Both the position numbers and the translations under genes were made by a program. Below are positions 1 to 7,601 of a stretch of 40,073 bases of DNA, one piece after another (within the stretch, counting starts at the first letter, position 1; each line of letters starts with the position of its first letter). This stretch comes from Streptomyces niveus (GTDB taxonomy: Bacteria > Actinomycetota > Actinomycetes > Streptomycetales > Streptomycetaceae), in the NCBI RefSeq assembly GCF_001723055.1, contig NZ_MDCR01000153.1, positions 1 to 40,073 on the forward strand. Reading direction: 5' to 3'. The notes beneath the pieces are model-generated. The model saw nothing but the letters and a program-made list of their open reading frames with translations, ran no database searches and was not told the DNA's origin.

Positions 1-370
1 CCCACCCGCAGCAGGTCGCCGGCGCCGCGGGAACCGGCTCGGGGGCCGGGGCCGGGGTCTCGGGCGGCAGCGGGTACGCGCCGGACTGCTGCGGCAGGTA
101 GGCGGTCTCGGCGGCGACCTGCTGCGGGTGGGGCTGCTGATACGGCTGCTGCTGGTGCTGGACCTGTGGCTGGTACTGGGTGTCCCAGGTCTGGCCCTGC
201 CAGGTCTGCGCGTCCTGGGTGTTGGCGGGTTCCTGGTAGTGCTGCTGCTGGTGGTAGGGCTGCTGCTGGTACTGCTGCTGCCCGTACTGGTGCTGCGCGT
301 GGGGCTCGGAGCCGTAACTCTGCCCGTACCCGTGCTGCTGATCACGCTGGTGGTACTGGTCGTCGCTCAT
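1..370 (-). CDS. Gln/His/Tyr-rich protein, N-terminal part (cut by window edge)
   Basis: The ATG is at 370 and the frame stays open to the left edge, so 123 codons are visible. The product starts MSDDQYHQRDQQHGYG and is dominated by Gln, Tyr, His and Pro, with clusters such as QYGQQQYQQQPYHQQQ, then turns Pro/Ala-rich (LPPETPAPAPEPVP). No domain, signal peptide or membrane segment is visible in this part, so it is probably the disordered N-terminus of a longer protein. Only 10 bases separate it from the stop of the MoaD-like gene, and the GGAGGG that encodes MoaD's last two glycines is the nearest Shine-Dalgarno-like sequence, which suggests coupled translation. The function is unknown. The biased codons (CAG, CAC, TAC) also make the opposite strand open, but the reading here has a start, a position and an operon context. 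Confidence 0.6.
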   Translation of the reverse strand, partial: MSDDQYHQRDQQHGYGQSYGSEPHAQHQYGQQQYQQQPYHQQQHYQEPANTQDAQTWQGQTWDTQYQPQVQHQQQPYQQPHPQQVAAETAYLPQQSGAYPLPPETPAPAPEPVPAAPATCCGW

Positions 371-380
371 GCTCTGCTGT

Positions 381-635
381 TCACCCTCCTGCGAACGGCG
401 GGAGCACTTCGACCGTGCCGCCCTCGGCAAGCCGTACGGTCTCATGCCCGCGGGTCCCCACGGGGTCACCGTCGACCAGGAACGAACACCTCTGGAGTAC
501 ACGGACCAGCTCACCCGGGTGCTTCTGGCGCACGACATCGAGCGCCTGGGCCAGAGTGTCCGCCGCGTAGGGCTCCTCGGCGAGACCCGCCGCCGCCTTG
601 GCGGCAGCCCAGAAGCGGATGGTTCCCGCTGCCAT
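381..635 (-). CDS. MoaD/ThiS-like sulfur carrier protein
   Basis: This is an 84-residue ubiquitin-like (beta-grasp) protein. It starts MAAGTIRFWAAAKAAAG and ends PPFAGG, the Gly-Gly tail that such carriers use for adenylation and thiocarboxylation by a MoeB/ThiF-type partner. The length is normal for MoaD, which donates sulfur in molybdopterin synthesis. It stands here without other moa genes, so it may serve another sulfur-transfer pathway. The ATG at 635 was chosen because GGAAGGAG lies 8 bases upstream; the longer upstream frame has no such support. It is divergent from glnR and directly followed by the Gln-rich gene. Family assignment is fairly secure, the exact pathway is not. Confidence 0.8.
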   Translation of the reverse strand: MAAGTIRFWAAAKAAAGLAEEPYAADTLAQALDVVRQKHPGELVRVLQRCSFLVDGDPVGTRGHETVRLAEGGTVEVLPPFAGG

Positions 636-960
636 CGCGACTCCTTCCGCTAATTTCTCGGCAATATTCCCGTTGATTTCCGCCGTGTTCCGTCGGCCCT
701 CCATGATGGCCGATCCCCAGCCCCGCCACGGCATCGGCGCCCTTCGCCGCGGCACCCGCAGGCGGATGACCCAGTGTCCGCGCCCTCTGACACTCAGCAC
801 ATGTGGGTTATTCTGCTGCGGAAGAGGATCCGGGCAATGTAGCCCCCGGGTCCTTTTGCGCTTTCCGCCCCCCAGGGCGCGGACGGAGAGCGGTGCCACA
901 TACGCCCCCACATCCCTACCGGGTGTGGGAGGTGCCCCCTTGCAGGGACCGAGGAGGAAC

Positions 961-984
961 CGACGTAATGGGCGACGTAATGGG
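961..984. repeat. Perfect 12-bp tandem repeat in the glnR leader
   Basis: CGACGTAATGGG occurs twice without a gap (961-972 and 973-984), and a third ATG follows at the same 12-base step (968, 980, 992). All three ATGs are in one frame. The repeat lies in the 412-base moaD-glnR gap, which otherwise shows no gene besides the small ORF described next. Confidence 0.8.
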
Positions 985-1051
985 CGAGCCAATGACGCAG
1001 ACACGTGTAGTACGTGAAGATTGTCCGACCCGGGCAGGTGGGCGGCGATGA
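968..1051 (+). CDS. Possible 27-aa leader ORF coupled to glnR
   Basis: The ORF starts at ATG 968, reads [17 protein letters not shown] and then continues for ten more codons, and stops with a TGA whose last bases share ATGA with the glnR start (1048-1051). GAGGAGG at 951-957 lies 10 bases before the ATG, a better ribosome site than the one in front of glnR itself (AGGTGG). The coding bias cannot be judged at this length and no family is recognised. The order of a good ribosome site, a short ORF and an ATGA overlap is what translational coupling or an attenuating leader peptide would look like. This is an inference from position; conservation in related genomes would decide it. Confidence 0.4.
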   Translation: MGDVMGEPMTQTRVVREDCPTRAGGRR

Positions 1052-1878
1052 GTTCTCTGCTGCTGCTCACCAACGCCCTCCAGCCGTCGACGGAGGTGCT
1101 GCCCGCTCTCGGACTCCTTCTGCACCACGTGCGGGTGGCGCCGGCCGAGGGTCCGGCCCTCGTCGACACTCCGGGCGCCGACGTCATACTGATCGACGGC
1201 CGGCGCGACCTGCCCCAGGCGCGGTCGCTGTGCCAGCTCCTGCGGTCCACGGGACCCGGCTGCCCGCTGGTCCTCGTGGTGACCGAGGGCGGCCTCGCCG
1301 CCGTCACCGCCGACTGGGGCATCGACGACGTCCTGCTCGACAGCGCGGGCCCGGCCGAGGTCGAGGCGCGGCTGCGGCTGGCCACCGGTCGTCAGCAGAT
1401 CTCCACCGACGACTCCCCGATGGAGATCCGCAACGGTGATCTCTCGGTGGACGAGGCGACGTACAGCGCGAAGCTGAAGGGCCGGGTCCTGGACCTGACC
1501 TTCAAGGAGTTCGAGCTGATCAAGTATCTGGCCCAGCACCCCGGCCGCGTCTTCACCCGGGCGCAGCTGCTCCAAGAGGTCTGGGGCTACGACTACTTCG
1601 GCGGTACGCGGACGGTTGACGTGCACGTACGGCGGCTGCGCGCGAAGCTCGGCCCCGAGCACGAGTCGCTGATCGGGACGGTACGCAACGTCGGTTACCG
1701 CTTCGTCACGCCCGAGAAGGTCGAGCGCGCGGCGGAGGAGGCGAAGGCGAAAGCCATCGCCGAGGCGGCCGCGAAGACGAGGGCCGCGGAGCCCGCGGAG
1801 GACGCCGCCGACGACACCACGCACACGGCCGACAGGTCCGAGGTACGGGAAGGCGCCGTACGGCCTGCCGGGAGGTAG
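1048..1878 (+). CDS. glnR: GlnR, global nitrogen regulator (OmpR-type, atypical receiver)
   Basis: This is a 276-residue orphan OmpR-family regulator controlling nitrogen genes (glnA, amtB, nir and others in Streptomyces). The N-terminal receiver-like domain (about 1-115, [19 protein letters not shown]) keeps Asp50 (VILIDGRRD) but lacks the usual acidic pocket. This fits the known phosphorylation-independent dimerisation of GlnR. The C-terminal winged helix is at about 128-222 ([20 protein letters not shown], then [11 protein letters not shown]). The tail after 225 is Ala/Glu-rich and poorly conserved. ATG 1048 was chosen over the in-frame TTG at 1021 because it gives the known GlnR N-terminus. 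No sensor kinase adjoins it. The following LacI gene starts 24 bases downstream and may be cotranscribed. Confidence 0.95.
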   Translation: MSSLLLLTNALQPSTEVLPALGLLLHHVRVAPAEGPALVDTPGADVILIDGRRDLPQARSLCQLLRSTGPGCPLVLVVTEGGLAAVTADWGIDDVLLDSAGPAEVEARLRLATGRQQISTDDSPMEIRNGDLSVDEATYSAKLKGRVLDLTFKEFELIKYLAQHPGRVFTRAQLLQEVWGYDYFGGTRTVDVHVRRLRAKLGPEHESLIGTVRNVGYRFVTPEKVERAAEEAKAKAIAEAAAKTRAAEPAEDAADDTTHTADRSEVREGAVRPAGR

Positions 1879-1902
1879 GTCACCACGCGTAGACTGCCGC
1901 GC

Positions 1903-2925
1903 GTGGCCAAGGTGACGCGGGACGACGTGGCGCGACTGGCGGGGACTTCGACCGCGGTCGTCAGCTATGTCATCAACAACGGACCGAGGCCGGTCGCCCC
2001 GGCCACGCGCGAGCGTGTACTCGCCGCGATCAAGGAGCTGGGCTACCGGCCCGACCGGGTCGCGCAGGCGATGGCGTCGCGGCGCACCGACCTCATAGGG
2101 GTCGTCGTGCCCGACGCGCGGCAGCCGTTCTTCGCGGAGATGGCGCACGCGGTCGAACAGGCCGCCGCCGAGCGCGGAAAGATGGTGCTCGTCGGCAACT
2201 CCGACTACCGCAACGAGCGCGAGGTCCACTACCTGCGGGCCTTCCTCGGTATGCGGGTGTCCGGCCTGATCCTGGTCAGCCAGGGTCCGAGCGAACGCGC
2301 CGCCGCCGAGATAGAGGCATGGGACGCGCGCGTCGTACTGCTCCACGAACGCCCCGAGGGCATCGACGACGTGGCGGTCGTCACCGACGACATCGGCGGC
2401 GCGCAGCTCGCCACCCGGCATCTGCTGGAGCACGGCTATCCGTACGTGGCGTGCCTGGGCGGCGTCGAGTCGACCCCGGTCATCGGCGACCCGGTGACCG
2501 ACCACGTCGAGGGCTGGCGCCGCGCGATGCGGGAGGCCGGCCTGTCGACGGAGGGCCGCCTCTTCAAGGCGCTCTACAACCGCTACGACGCGTACAACGT
2601 GGCCCTGAAGCTGCTGGCGGGCCCGGACAGGCCCCCGGCGATCTTCTGCTCCACCGACGACCAGGCGATCGGCGTGCTGCGCGCCGCCCGCGAACTGCGG
2701 ATCGACGTCCCGGGCGAACTGGCGGTGGCCGGCTTCGACGACGTCAAGGAGGCGGCCCTCACGGACCCACCCCTGACAACGGTGTCCTCCGACCGCCCGG
2801 CGATGGCCCGGGCGGCGGTGGACCTGGTACTGGACGACGGCCTGCGAGTGGCGGGTTCCCGCAGGGAACGGGTGAAGCAGTTCCCCTCGGCCCTGATCGT
2901 CCGCCGCTCGTGCGGCTGCGGCTGA
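1903..2925 (+). CDS. LacI-family transcriptional regulator
   Basis: A 340-residue repressor-type protein with a GTG start. The N-terminal helix-turn-helix is [20 protein letters not shown] at residues 3-22, followed by the hinge region ([16 protein letters not shown]). A periplasmic-binding-protein-like ligand domain runs from about 62 to the end ([37 protein letters not shown]). It ends in the cysteine-rich RRSCGCG common to actinobacterial members. It matches the gene that follows glnR in S. coelicolor (SCO4158, from memory). No sugar-transport operon adjoins it, so the ligand cannot be read from context. Its 24-base distance from glnR suggests a shared transcript. Confidence 0.9.
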   Translation: MAKVTRDDVARLAGTSTAVVSYVINNGPRPVAPATRERVLAAIKELGYRPDRVAQAMASRRTDLIGVVVPDARQPFFAEMAHAVEQAAAERGKMVLVGNSDYRNEREVHYLRAFLGMRVSGLILVSQGPSERAAAEIEAWDARVVLLHERPEGIDDVAVVTDDIGGAQLATRHLLEHGYPYVACLGGVESTPVIGDPVTDHVEGWRRAMREAGLSTEGRLFKALYNRYDAYNVALKLLAGPDRPPAIFCSTDDQAIGVLRAARELRIDVPGELAVAGFDDVKEAALTDPPLTTVSSDRPAMARAAVDLVLDDGLRVAGSRRERVKQFPSALIVRRSCGCG

Positions 2926-2934
2926 GCGGCGGCG

Positions 2935-3894
2935 TCAGGCGGGGCGCAGGAGCCGGGCGAGCCACTGGGTGCGGGTCCGGCGGGCCGTCGCCGAGATCCG
3001 CGCCCGCGGGTACAGGGCGTCGAACCCGTGGAATCCCCCTGCCCAGACATGGAGTTCGGCCTGGCCGCCGGCTGCCCAGATACGGGAGGCGTACTCGGTG
3101 TCCTCGTCGCGGAACACTTCGGCGGAACCGGTGTCGATGTAGGTGGTCGGCAGGCCCGAAAGATCCTCGGCCAGTGCGGGTGAGACGTACGCGGGCACCT
3201 CGCCGTCGGTGAGGCCGCCGAGGACGGAGCGCCATCCGAACTCGTTCATCTCGCGGGTCCAGACTCCGGGTTCACCGGAGAACTGGCGGCTGGAGACGGT
3301 GGTGTTGCGGTGGTCGAGCATCGGGCAGATCAGCAGCTGCCCGGCGATCGCGGGGGTATCCAGGTCGCGGGCCAGCAAGGAGACACCGGCGGCCAGTCCG
3401 CCGCCCGCGCTGGCGCCCGCGACGACGATCCGGGCAGGATCGACGCCCAGTTCCGCGGCGTGTTGGGCGATCCAGAGCAATCCCTGGTAGCAGTCGTCGA
3501 CGAGGGTGGTGCCGGTGGCCTCCGGGGCGAGCCGGTAGTCCACGGAGACCACGACCGCGCCGAACTCGTCCAGCCACTCCAGCGGGATGTCGATCTGCGA
3601 GAACCGGTCGCCCATGACCATTCCACCGCCGTGCATCCAGTAGACGCAGGGGGCCGGGGCGGTGCCGTCGCGGTGGGTGGGGGTGAAGACCGACAGACGG
3701 ATCGGCGTGCCGTCCTCGGCCCGCACGGTCACTTCGCGCAGGTCCGCGTTCCGGTCGGCGAGGAGGGAGTCGACGGGGGGCGAGGAGTACTGGCGCAGTT
3801 GCGCGAGTATCTCCGGGTCGAGCCCGGACATCAGCGGCATCTCGGCGAGCAGGTCGCGGAGTTCGGGGTCCAGGGCGGGGCGGGCTGTGGTCAT
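2935..3894 (-). CDS. HSL-family alpha/beta-hydrolase (esterase/lipase)
   Basis: A 319-residue carboxylesterase of the hormone-sensitive-lipase family. The oxyanion motif HGGG is at 88-91, the nucleophile elbow GASAGG at 160-165 has Ser162, and the C-terminal His289 lies in GGFHGFD. At the place of the usual catalytic Asp the sequence reads AEVFRDED, giving Glu259 as the likely third residue. No signal peptide is present, so it should be cytoplasmic and act on small acyl esters. It lies 59 bases downstream of the ABM-domain gene on the same strand and probably shares the promoter at 4301-4369. Its physiological substrate cannot be inferred. Confidence 0.9.
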   Translation of the reverse strand: MTTARPALDPELRDLLAEMPLMSGLDPEILAQLRQYSSPPVDSLLADRNADLREVTVRAEDGTPIRLSVFTPTHRDGTAPAPCVYWMHGGGMVMGDRFSQIDIPLEWLDEFGAVVVSVDYRLAPEATGTTLVDDCYQGLLWIAQHAAELGVDPARIVVAGASAGGGLAAGVSLLARDLDTPAIAGQLLICPMLDHRNTTVSSRQFSGEPGVWTREMNEFGWRSVLGGLTDGEVPAYVSPALAEDLSGLPTTYIDTGSAEVFRDEDTEYASRIWAAGGQAELHVWAGGFHGFDALYPRARISATARRTRTQWLARLLRPA

Positions 3895-3953
3895 GGCTGT
3901 TGGCCTTCCATGGGACGGTGCGAGAGCTTCGGACGGAGCGGAACGTGGGACCG

Positions 3954-4271
3954 TCAGAAGGCCGCCTTGCCGCGGACGGGGACGTAGTCGGTGTATTCGG
4001 ACTCCTCGGCCAGCAGTCCGTCGATCTGCGCCACGATGAGCTGGGCGGCCTCACCGGCGAAGACCCGGTGGTGGTCCTCCTCGCTGCTCCAGCCCTCGGT
4101 GACGTGGACGACATCGGGATCGGAGGCGGAACGCGAGACGAGGTAGACGAGGCAGTGTTCGCTCGCGCCCGGACTCCCCTCGTCCAGACCGGTCAGCAGC
4201 AGCTCGACCAGGCGGTCGCCCATCCCGGTGCGGGCGGTCAGGGTGGCGTTGAATCCGTAAGTGGCGATCAT
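3954..4271 (-). CDS. Antibiotic-biosynthesis monooxygenase (ABM) domain protein
   Basis: A 105-residue single-domain protein of the dimeric alpha-beta barrel ABM fold (MIATYGFNATLTARTGMGDRL; CLVYLVSRS; VTEGWSSEEDHH). Family members include quinone-forming monooxygenases such as ActVA-Orf6 and YgiN, as well as many proteins with no proven activity. GGAGAGG lies 7 bases before the ATG. It is the first gene of a two-gene minus-strand operon with the esterase. Its promoter carries the GAGGAT repeat pair shared with the short-chain dehydrogenase gene, so the three enzymes probably act on the same compound under the adjacent AraC regulator. Confidence 0.85.
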   Translation of the reverse strand: MIATYGFNATLTARTGMGDRLVELLLTGLDEGSPGASEHCLVYLVSRSASDPDVVHVTEGWSSEEDHHRVFAGEAAQLIVAQIDGLLAEESEYTDYVPVRGKAAF

Positions 4272-4335
4272 GGGAACCTCTCCTCGGTGGTGGAGTGAAC
4301 TGATTCCATTGAACCGACCTGACCTGCGATGACGT

Positions 4336-4369
4336 TAGAAGCATCCTCTCTTTCACTTGCACAATCCTC
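4336..4369 (-). promoter_or_regulatory. Paired GAGGAT boxes, 21 bp apart, ahead of the ABM-esterase operon
   Basis: Read on the minus strand, GAGGATTGTGCAA (4369-4357) is followed 21 bases later by GAGGATGCTTCTA (4348-4336). Same-orientation repeats two helical turns apart are the classical layout for an AraC-family dimer. The same pair with the same spacing stands before the SDR gene (5333-5366). Similarity continues downstream to 4301, through the presumed -10 region. The divergent araC-type gene starts at 4414. Confidence 0.65.
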
Positions 4370-4413
4370 GCGACCTTGAGGATCACAGCGGGAAAAGGTG
4401 CTGCAATGGAGAC

Positions 4414-5319
4414 ATGTCCCTCGAAGAGTTCCGCACCCTGCTGACCCGGCACGCCCGCCCCGACTGGACCACCGCCGTCGACGGCGTCCTCATCTCGAAG
4501 GTCGACCGGGCGGATCCGCCGGCGCCCTCCATGTCCGGCACGGTGCTCGCCGTCATCGCCCAGGGCGCCAAACGGCTCGCGCTGGGCGACCGGGTGTACG
4601 AGTACGGTCCGGGGCAGTTCCTGGTCGCCTCCGTCGACCTCCCCGTGACCGGACAGTTCCTCCGGGTCGAACCCGACCAGCCGGCCCTCGGCTTCGGGCT
4701 CCTGCTGGAACCGTCCGCCGTCGCCGAACTCCTGTTGCAGGCGGGGCCCGGTGACACCCCGCGAACCGGCGCGGGCACACCGTCGGGCATCGCCGTCGGC
4801 GACGCCCCGCCCGCGCTGCTCGACGCGGTGGTCCGGCTGCTGCGCCTGCTCGACGAACCCCGCGACCGGGCGGTGCTGGCCCCGTTGGTCAAACGCGAGA
4901 TCCTGTGGCGCCTGATCACCGGCGAGCAGGGCGCGGCGGTGCGCCAGCTCGGCCTCGCCGACAGCGGTCTCAGCCATGTCTCCCGCGCTGTGCGCTGGAT
5001 CCGCGAGCACTACGCCGAGCCCTTCCGGGTCGAGGACGTGGCACGCCGGTCCGGTATGAGCGCCTCCGCGTTCTACCGCAACTTCCAGGCGGTGACCGCG
5101 ATGAGTCCCATCCAGTTCCAGAAGCAGATCCGGCTCCAGGAGGCCCGGCTGCTGCTCGCCACCCACCCCGGTGACGTGACAGGAGTCGGCCTCCGGGTGG
5201 GCTACGACAACCCGTCGCAGTTCAGCCGTGAGTACCGCCGCCAGTTCGGCTCACCCCCGAGCCAGGACGCGGCCCGCCTGCGCGGCGCGGTACGCACCCC
5301 TGCGGGCGCCATGACCTGA
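4414..5319 (+). CDS. AraC-family transcriptional regulator (AraC_N type)
   Basis: A 301-residue regulator. The N-terminal cupin-like sensing domain (about 15-160, ending the barrel with LRVEPDQPALGFGLLLEP) belongs to the AraC_N group often paired with esterases and dehydrogenases. The C-terminal double helix-turn-helix is at about 195-290 (FRVEDVARRSGMSASAFYRN; GLRVGYDNPSQFSREYRR). The start MSLEEFRTLLTRHARPDW at 4414 matches family N-termini; the in-frame ATG at 4357 would add residues lacking family character. The gene sits between the ABM-esterase operon (divergent) and the SDR (same direction, 142 bases on), whose promoters share one repeat arrangement, so it is the obvious regulator of both. 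Confidence 0.9.
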   Translation: MSLEEFRTLLTRHARPDWTTAVDGVLISKVDRADPPAPSMSGTVLAVIAQGAKRLALGDRVYEYGPGQFLVASVDLPVTGQFLRVEPDQPALGFGLLLEPSAVAELLLQAGPGDTPRTGAGTPSGIAVGDAPPALLDAVVRLLRLLDEPRDRAVLAPLVKREILWRLITGEQGAAVRQLGLADSGLSHVSRAVRWIREHYAEPFRVEDVARRSGMSASAFYRNFQAVTAMSPIQFQKQIRLQEARLLLATHPGDVTGVGLRVGYDNPSQFSREYRRQFGSPPSQDAARLRGAVRTPAGAMT

Positions 5320-5332
5320 GCACCCATAGCGA

Positions 5333-5366
5333 GAGGATCGTGCTAGAAGCGGCGAGGATAGCTCTA
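5333..5366 (+). promoter_or_regulatory. Paired GAGGAT boxes, 21 bp apart, ahead of the SDR gene
   Basis: GAGGATCGTGCTA (5333-5345) and GAGGATAGCTCTA (5354-5366) are direct repeats offset by 21 bases. They match the pair before the ABM gene in sequence, order, spacing and orientation relative to the gene. The next 35 bases, to 5401, also align without gaps to 4335-4301 of the other promoter. Confidence 0.7.
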
Positions 5367-5404
5367 CCATCACCGCAGCCCAGAGCGTTCCAATGGGATC
5401 ACCA

Positions 5405-5420
5405 GCTTCTCCTGAGAAGC
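5405..5420. promoter_or_regulatory. Inverted repeat GCTTCTC-CT-GAGAAGC
   Basis: Perfect 7-base arms with a 2-base centre lie between the GAGGAT block and the SDR start (5462). By position it is probably in the 5' leader. It could be a second operator or a small hairpin. It is absent from the otherwise similar ABM promoter. Confidence 0.5.
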
Positions 5421-5461
5421 AGGAATGTATCTGCCGAGTACAGATCCCAGAGGGGCACACC

Positions 5462-6211
5462 ATGAAGACAGTCCTGATCACCGGCACCTCGTCCGGATAC
5501 GGCCGGGCGACCGCTCTCCACTTCCACGAGCGGGGATGGAACGTCATCGCGACGATGCGCAAGCGGCGGCCGGACGTCCTGCCGGAGTCGGACCGGCTGC
5601 GCATCGTCGAACTGGACGTCACCGATCCCGAGAGCATCACCGCCGCGATCAAAGCCGCGGGACCTGTCGACGCCCTGGTCAACAACGCGGGGGTCCCTTC
5701 GATCAGCGTGTTCGAGGGGACCCCGATGAGCCGGGTGCGGGAGGTGTTCGACACCAACACGTTCGGCGTCATGGCGACGACGCAGGCGGTGCTCCCGCAG
5801 TTCCGCGAGCGCGGATCCGGCGTGGTGGTCAACGTGACCTCCAGCGTGGTGCTGGGCCACATGCCGCTCTCGGCGGTCTACAAGGCGAGCAAGATGGCCG
5901 TCGAGGGGTTCACCTCATCCCTCGCCCTCGAACTGGCGCCCTTCGGCGTCCGGGCGAAGACGGTCGAGCCGGGCGCCTGCCTGACGACGAACTTCGCGGC
6001 CAAGGCGACGGGCGGAGGTGCACTGACCGAACTGGTCCCGCCGCCGTACGCGCCGTTCGTGGAACGGACCATGGCCGAGTTCACCGGCCAGGACGTGTTC
6101 ACCGAGGAGAGCGACGTCGCCGAAACGATCTGGCGCGCGGTCCACGACACGACGGGCCAACTCCGCTTCCCGGCCGGCCCCGACGCCCTCCGCCTCGCCG
6201 AGGCGAGGTAA
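5462..6211 (+). CDS. Short-chain dehydrogenase/reductase (classical SDR)
   Basis: A 249-residue NAD(P)(H)-dependent oxidoreductase. The cofactor motif TGTSSGYG is at 7-14, NNAG at 74-77, and the catalytic Ser127/128, Tyr140 and Lys144 (YKASK) are present. A basic stretch after beta-2 (MRKRR, 32-36) suggests NADP(H). The sequence resembles the group acting on small ketones and hydroxy compounds. ATG 5462 has GAGGGG upstream; the longer frame from 5393 would start inside the promoter. The shared promoter block ties its expression to the ABM and esterase genes. It converges on the GntR gene, with a short hairpin between them. Confidence 0.9.
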   Translation: MKTVLITGTSSGYGRATALHFHERGWNVIATMRKRRPDVLPESDRLRIVELDVTDPESITAAIKAAGPVDALVNNAGVPSISVFEGTPMSRVREVFDTNTFGVMATTQAVLPQFRERGSGVVVNVTSSVVLGHMPLSAVYKASKMAVEGFTSSLALELAPFGVRAKTVEPGACLTTNFAAKATGGGALTELVPPPYAPFVERTMAEFTGQDVFTEESDVAETIWRAVHDTTGQLRFPAGPDALRLAEAR

Positions 6212-6228
6212 CCGGCGCCTTCCGCCGG
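6212..6228. terminator. Short hairpin between convergent genes
   Basis: CCGGCG and CGCCGG are separated by CCTTC, directly after the SDR stop and 6 bases before the convergent GntR stop. There is no U-tract, as usual in Streptomyces. It could serve both strands. Confidence 0.4.
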
Positions 6229-6234
6229 CCGGGG

Positions 6235-7017
6235 TCACTGCGGTGTGAACTCGTACCGCACCTCGTAGAGATGGCCCGCCTTGGCCATCACGGTCACCTC
6301 GACGGGCCGCTCGTCGGCGCCGTACACCACGCGCAGTGTGCGCAACACGGGCAGGGCTCCGGGCAGTTGAAGTGCTTCGTACTGCTCCTGCGTCGGTATG
6401 CGCGCGGAGACATGGTCGACGCTGAGCCGGGGCGGGTGGCCAAGTGTGGTCAGCAGGGTGGGAGTTCCGCCCTTGATCCGGCGGTGTTCGGCCAGCGGGG
6501 TGCCGCGGGCGATGTGGGGCGGGTAGTAGGCGTGGACCAGCTCCACCGGGTCGCCGTCGAGCGTGAGTACCTGGCGCCGGAGAACCGCCGTTCCGTCGGC
6601 GGGCAGGCGCAGGGCCGCCGCGACGTCCGCCGGCGGCGTCACCTCCGTGACGTCGAGGAGTGTGCTCCGAGCCTCACCGCCACGCTTCGCGGTCTCGGCG
6701 AGCCAGGGATACGGGTCGCCGTCGGCGGCGGAGGCCATGGACAAGGCGGGGCGTACGGTCAGCTGCCGGTGCTCCCGTACGGTCACGGAGGCGCCCGCGC
6801 GGCCGACGACCAGCCGCTCGCTCTTGAGGAGTTGGAGCGCTTTCTGCACCGTGGCGTTCGAGGCGCCGAACCGCTCCTTGAGTCGCACGGTGGAGGGCAG
6901 GCTGGCGCCGGGAGCGAGATCCCCGGTCATGATCTCGTCGCGTAGATCGGCGGCGATCCGCTCGTGGAGCGAGCGCCGGTCGTACGCGTTCTCGTCGCTG
7001 CGCGGCACGGTCGTCAT
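6235..7017 (-). CDS. GntR-family regulator with UTRA domain
   Basis: A 260-residue HutC/FarR-type regulator. The winged helix-turn-helix is at about 15-80 (LHERIAADLRDEIMTGDLAP; RFGASNATVQKALQLLKSER) and the UTRA effector domain at about 95-258 (RQVLTLDGDPVELVHAYYPP). Its ATG overlaps the stop of the upstream UTRA-only gene by four bases (TCAT at 7014-7017 on the plus strand), so the two proteins are translationally coupled. Both are 31-39% by eye alike in the UTRA part (VRRRVMVLEDVPCELTDTYY against RRQVLTLDGDPVELVHAYYP). Binding of DNA by a hetero-oligomer with the headless partner is possible but inferred. The ligand is unknown. Confidence 0.9.
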   Translation of the reverse strand: MTTVPRSDENAYDRRSLHERIAADLRDEIMTGDLAPGASLPSTVRLKERFGASNATVQKALQLLKSERLVVGRAGASVTVREHRQLTVRPALSMASAADGDPYPWLAETAKRGGEARSTLLDVTEVTPPADVAAALRLPADGTAVLRRQVLTLDGDPVELVHAYYPPHIARGTPLAEHRRIKGGTPTLLTTLGHPPRLSVDHVSARIPTQEQYEALQLPGALPVLRTLRVVYGADERPVEVTVMAKAGHLYEVRYEFTPQ

Positions 7018-7568
7018 CCGATCCCAGTCCCGGTCTCGATCTCGTAGCGCAGCCGCTGCCGGTGCGCGGGCATGGTCATCACGTCGGCCTGGATGGGCCG
7101 TTCGGCGGCATCGAAGGTGACCCGGACCAGCCGGAGCACCGGCTCGCCCGGCTCGGTGCGGAGCGTTTCGCGCTCCTCCTCGTCGGGCATCCGGGCCGTC
7201 ACGTCTTCCTGGACGCGTACGCCGGTGTGCCCCAGTTCGGCAAGGAGCGTGACGGCGCCACCGGGGATCTTCGCCGTCCCGGCGAGGCGAGTGCCGCGCG
7301 CGATGGACACGGGGTAATAGGTGTCCGTCAGCTCGCAGGGCACGTCCTCCAGGACCATCACCCGCCGCCGCACGACGACGGCCTCGCCCGTGGCGATCCC
7401 CAGCAGCCCTGCCACCTCGTCCGGCGCCCCCACCTCGCCCGCACTGACGATCCGCTGCCCACCCCGCCGCCCTCGGGCCGCCAACTCGGCTCCCCACGGG
7501 TCGGGTTGGCCCTCGCGCCGTGGTGTCAGATACGGCATCGAGCTGCTGACCCACACCCCGGCGCTCAT
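7014..7568 (-). CDS. UTRA-domain protein without a DNA-binding head
   Basis: A 184-residue protein that starts MSAGVWVSSSMPYLTPRREG and goes directly into a UTRA domain (VVVRRRVMVLEDVPCELTDT; ARGTRLAGTAKIPGGAVTLL). No winged helix precedes it. It is not an obvious truncation, because AGGAGG lies 6 bases before its ATG and no GntR-like frame is seen upstream. Instead of the head it has a short segment, MPYLTPR, like the linker seen in actinomycete proteins of this kind. Coupling to the full-length GntR gene suggests that it senses the same kind of ligand and modulates its partner. Confidence 0.8.
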   Translation of the reverse strand: MSAGVWVSSSMPYLTPRREGQPDPWGAELAARGRRGGQRIVSAGEVGAPDEVAGLLGIATGEAVVVRRRVMVLEDVPCELTDTYYPVSIARGTRLAGTAKIPGGAVTLLAELGHTGVRVQEDVTARMPDEEERETLRTEPGEPVLRLVRVTFDAAERPIQADVMTMPAHRQRLRYEIETGTGIG

Positions 7569-7601
7569 GACGTCCTCCTGTGCAGATGACGGGATCTTGA
7601 C

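Noticed and set aside
128..676. Leu/Val-rich plus-strand frame opposite the Gln-rich gene
   Set aside because: It is the antisense of CAG/CAC/TAC codons and lacks a ribosome site; the minus-strand reading explains the region.
803..1051. Long version of the frame upstream of glnR
   Set aside because: The part before 968 lacks a ribosome site and crosses probable promoter sequence; only the short form from 968 was kept.
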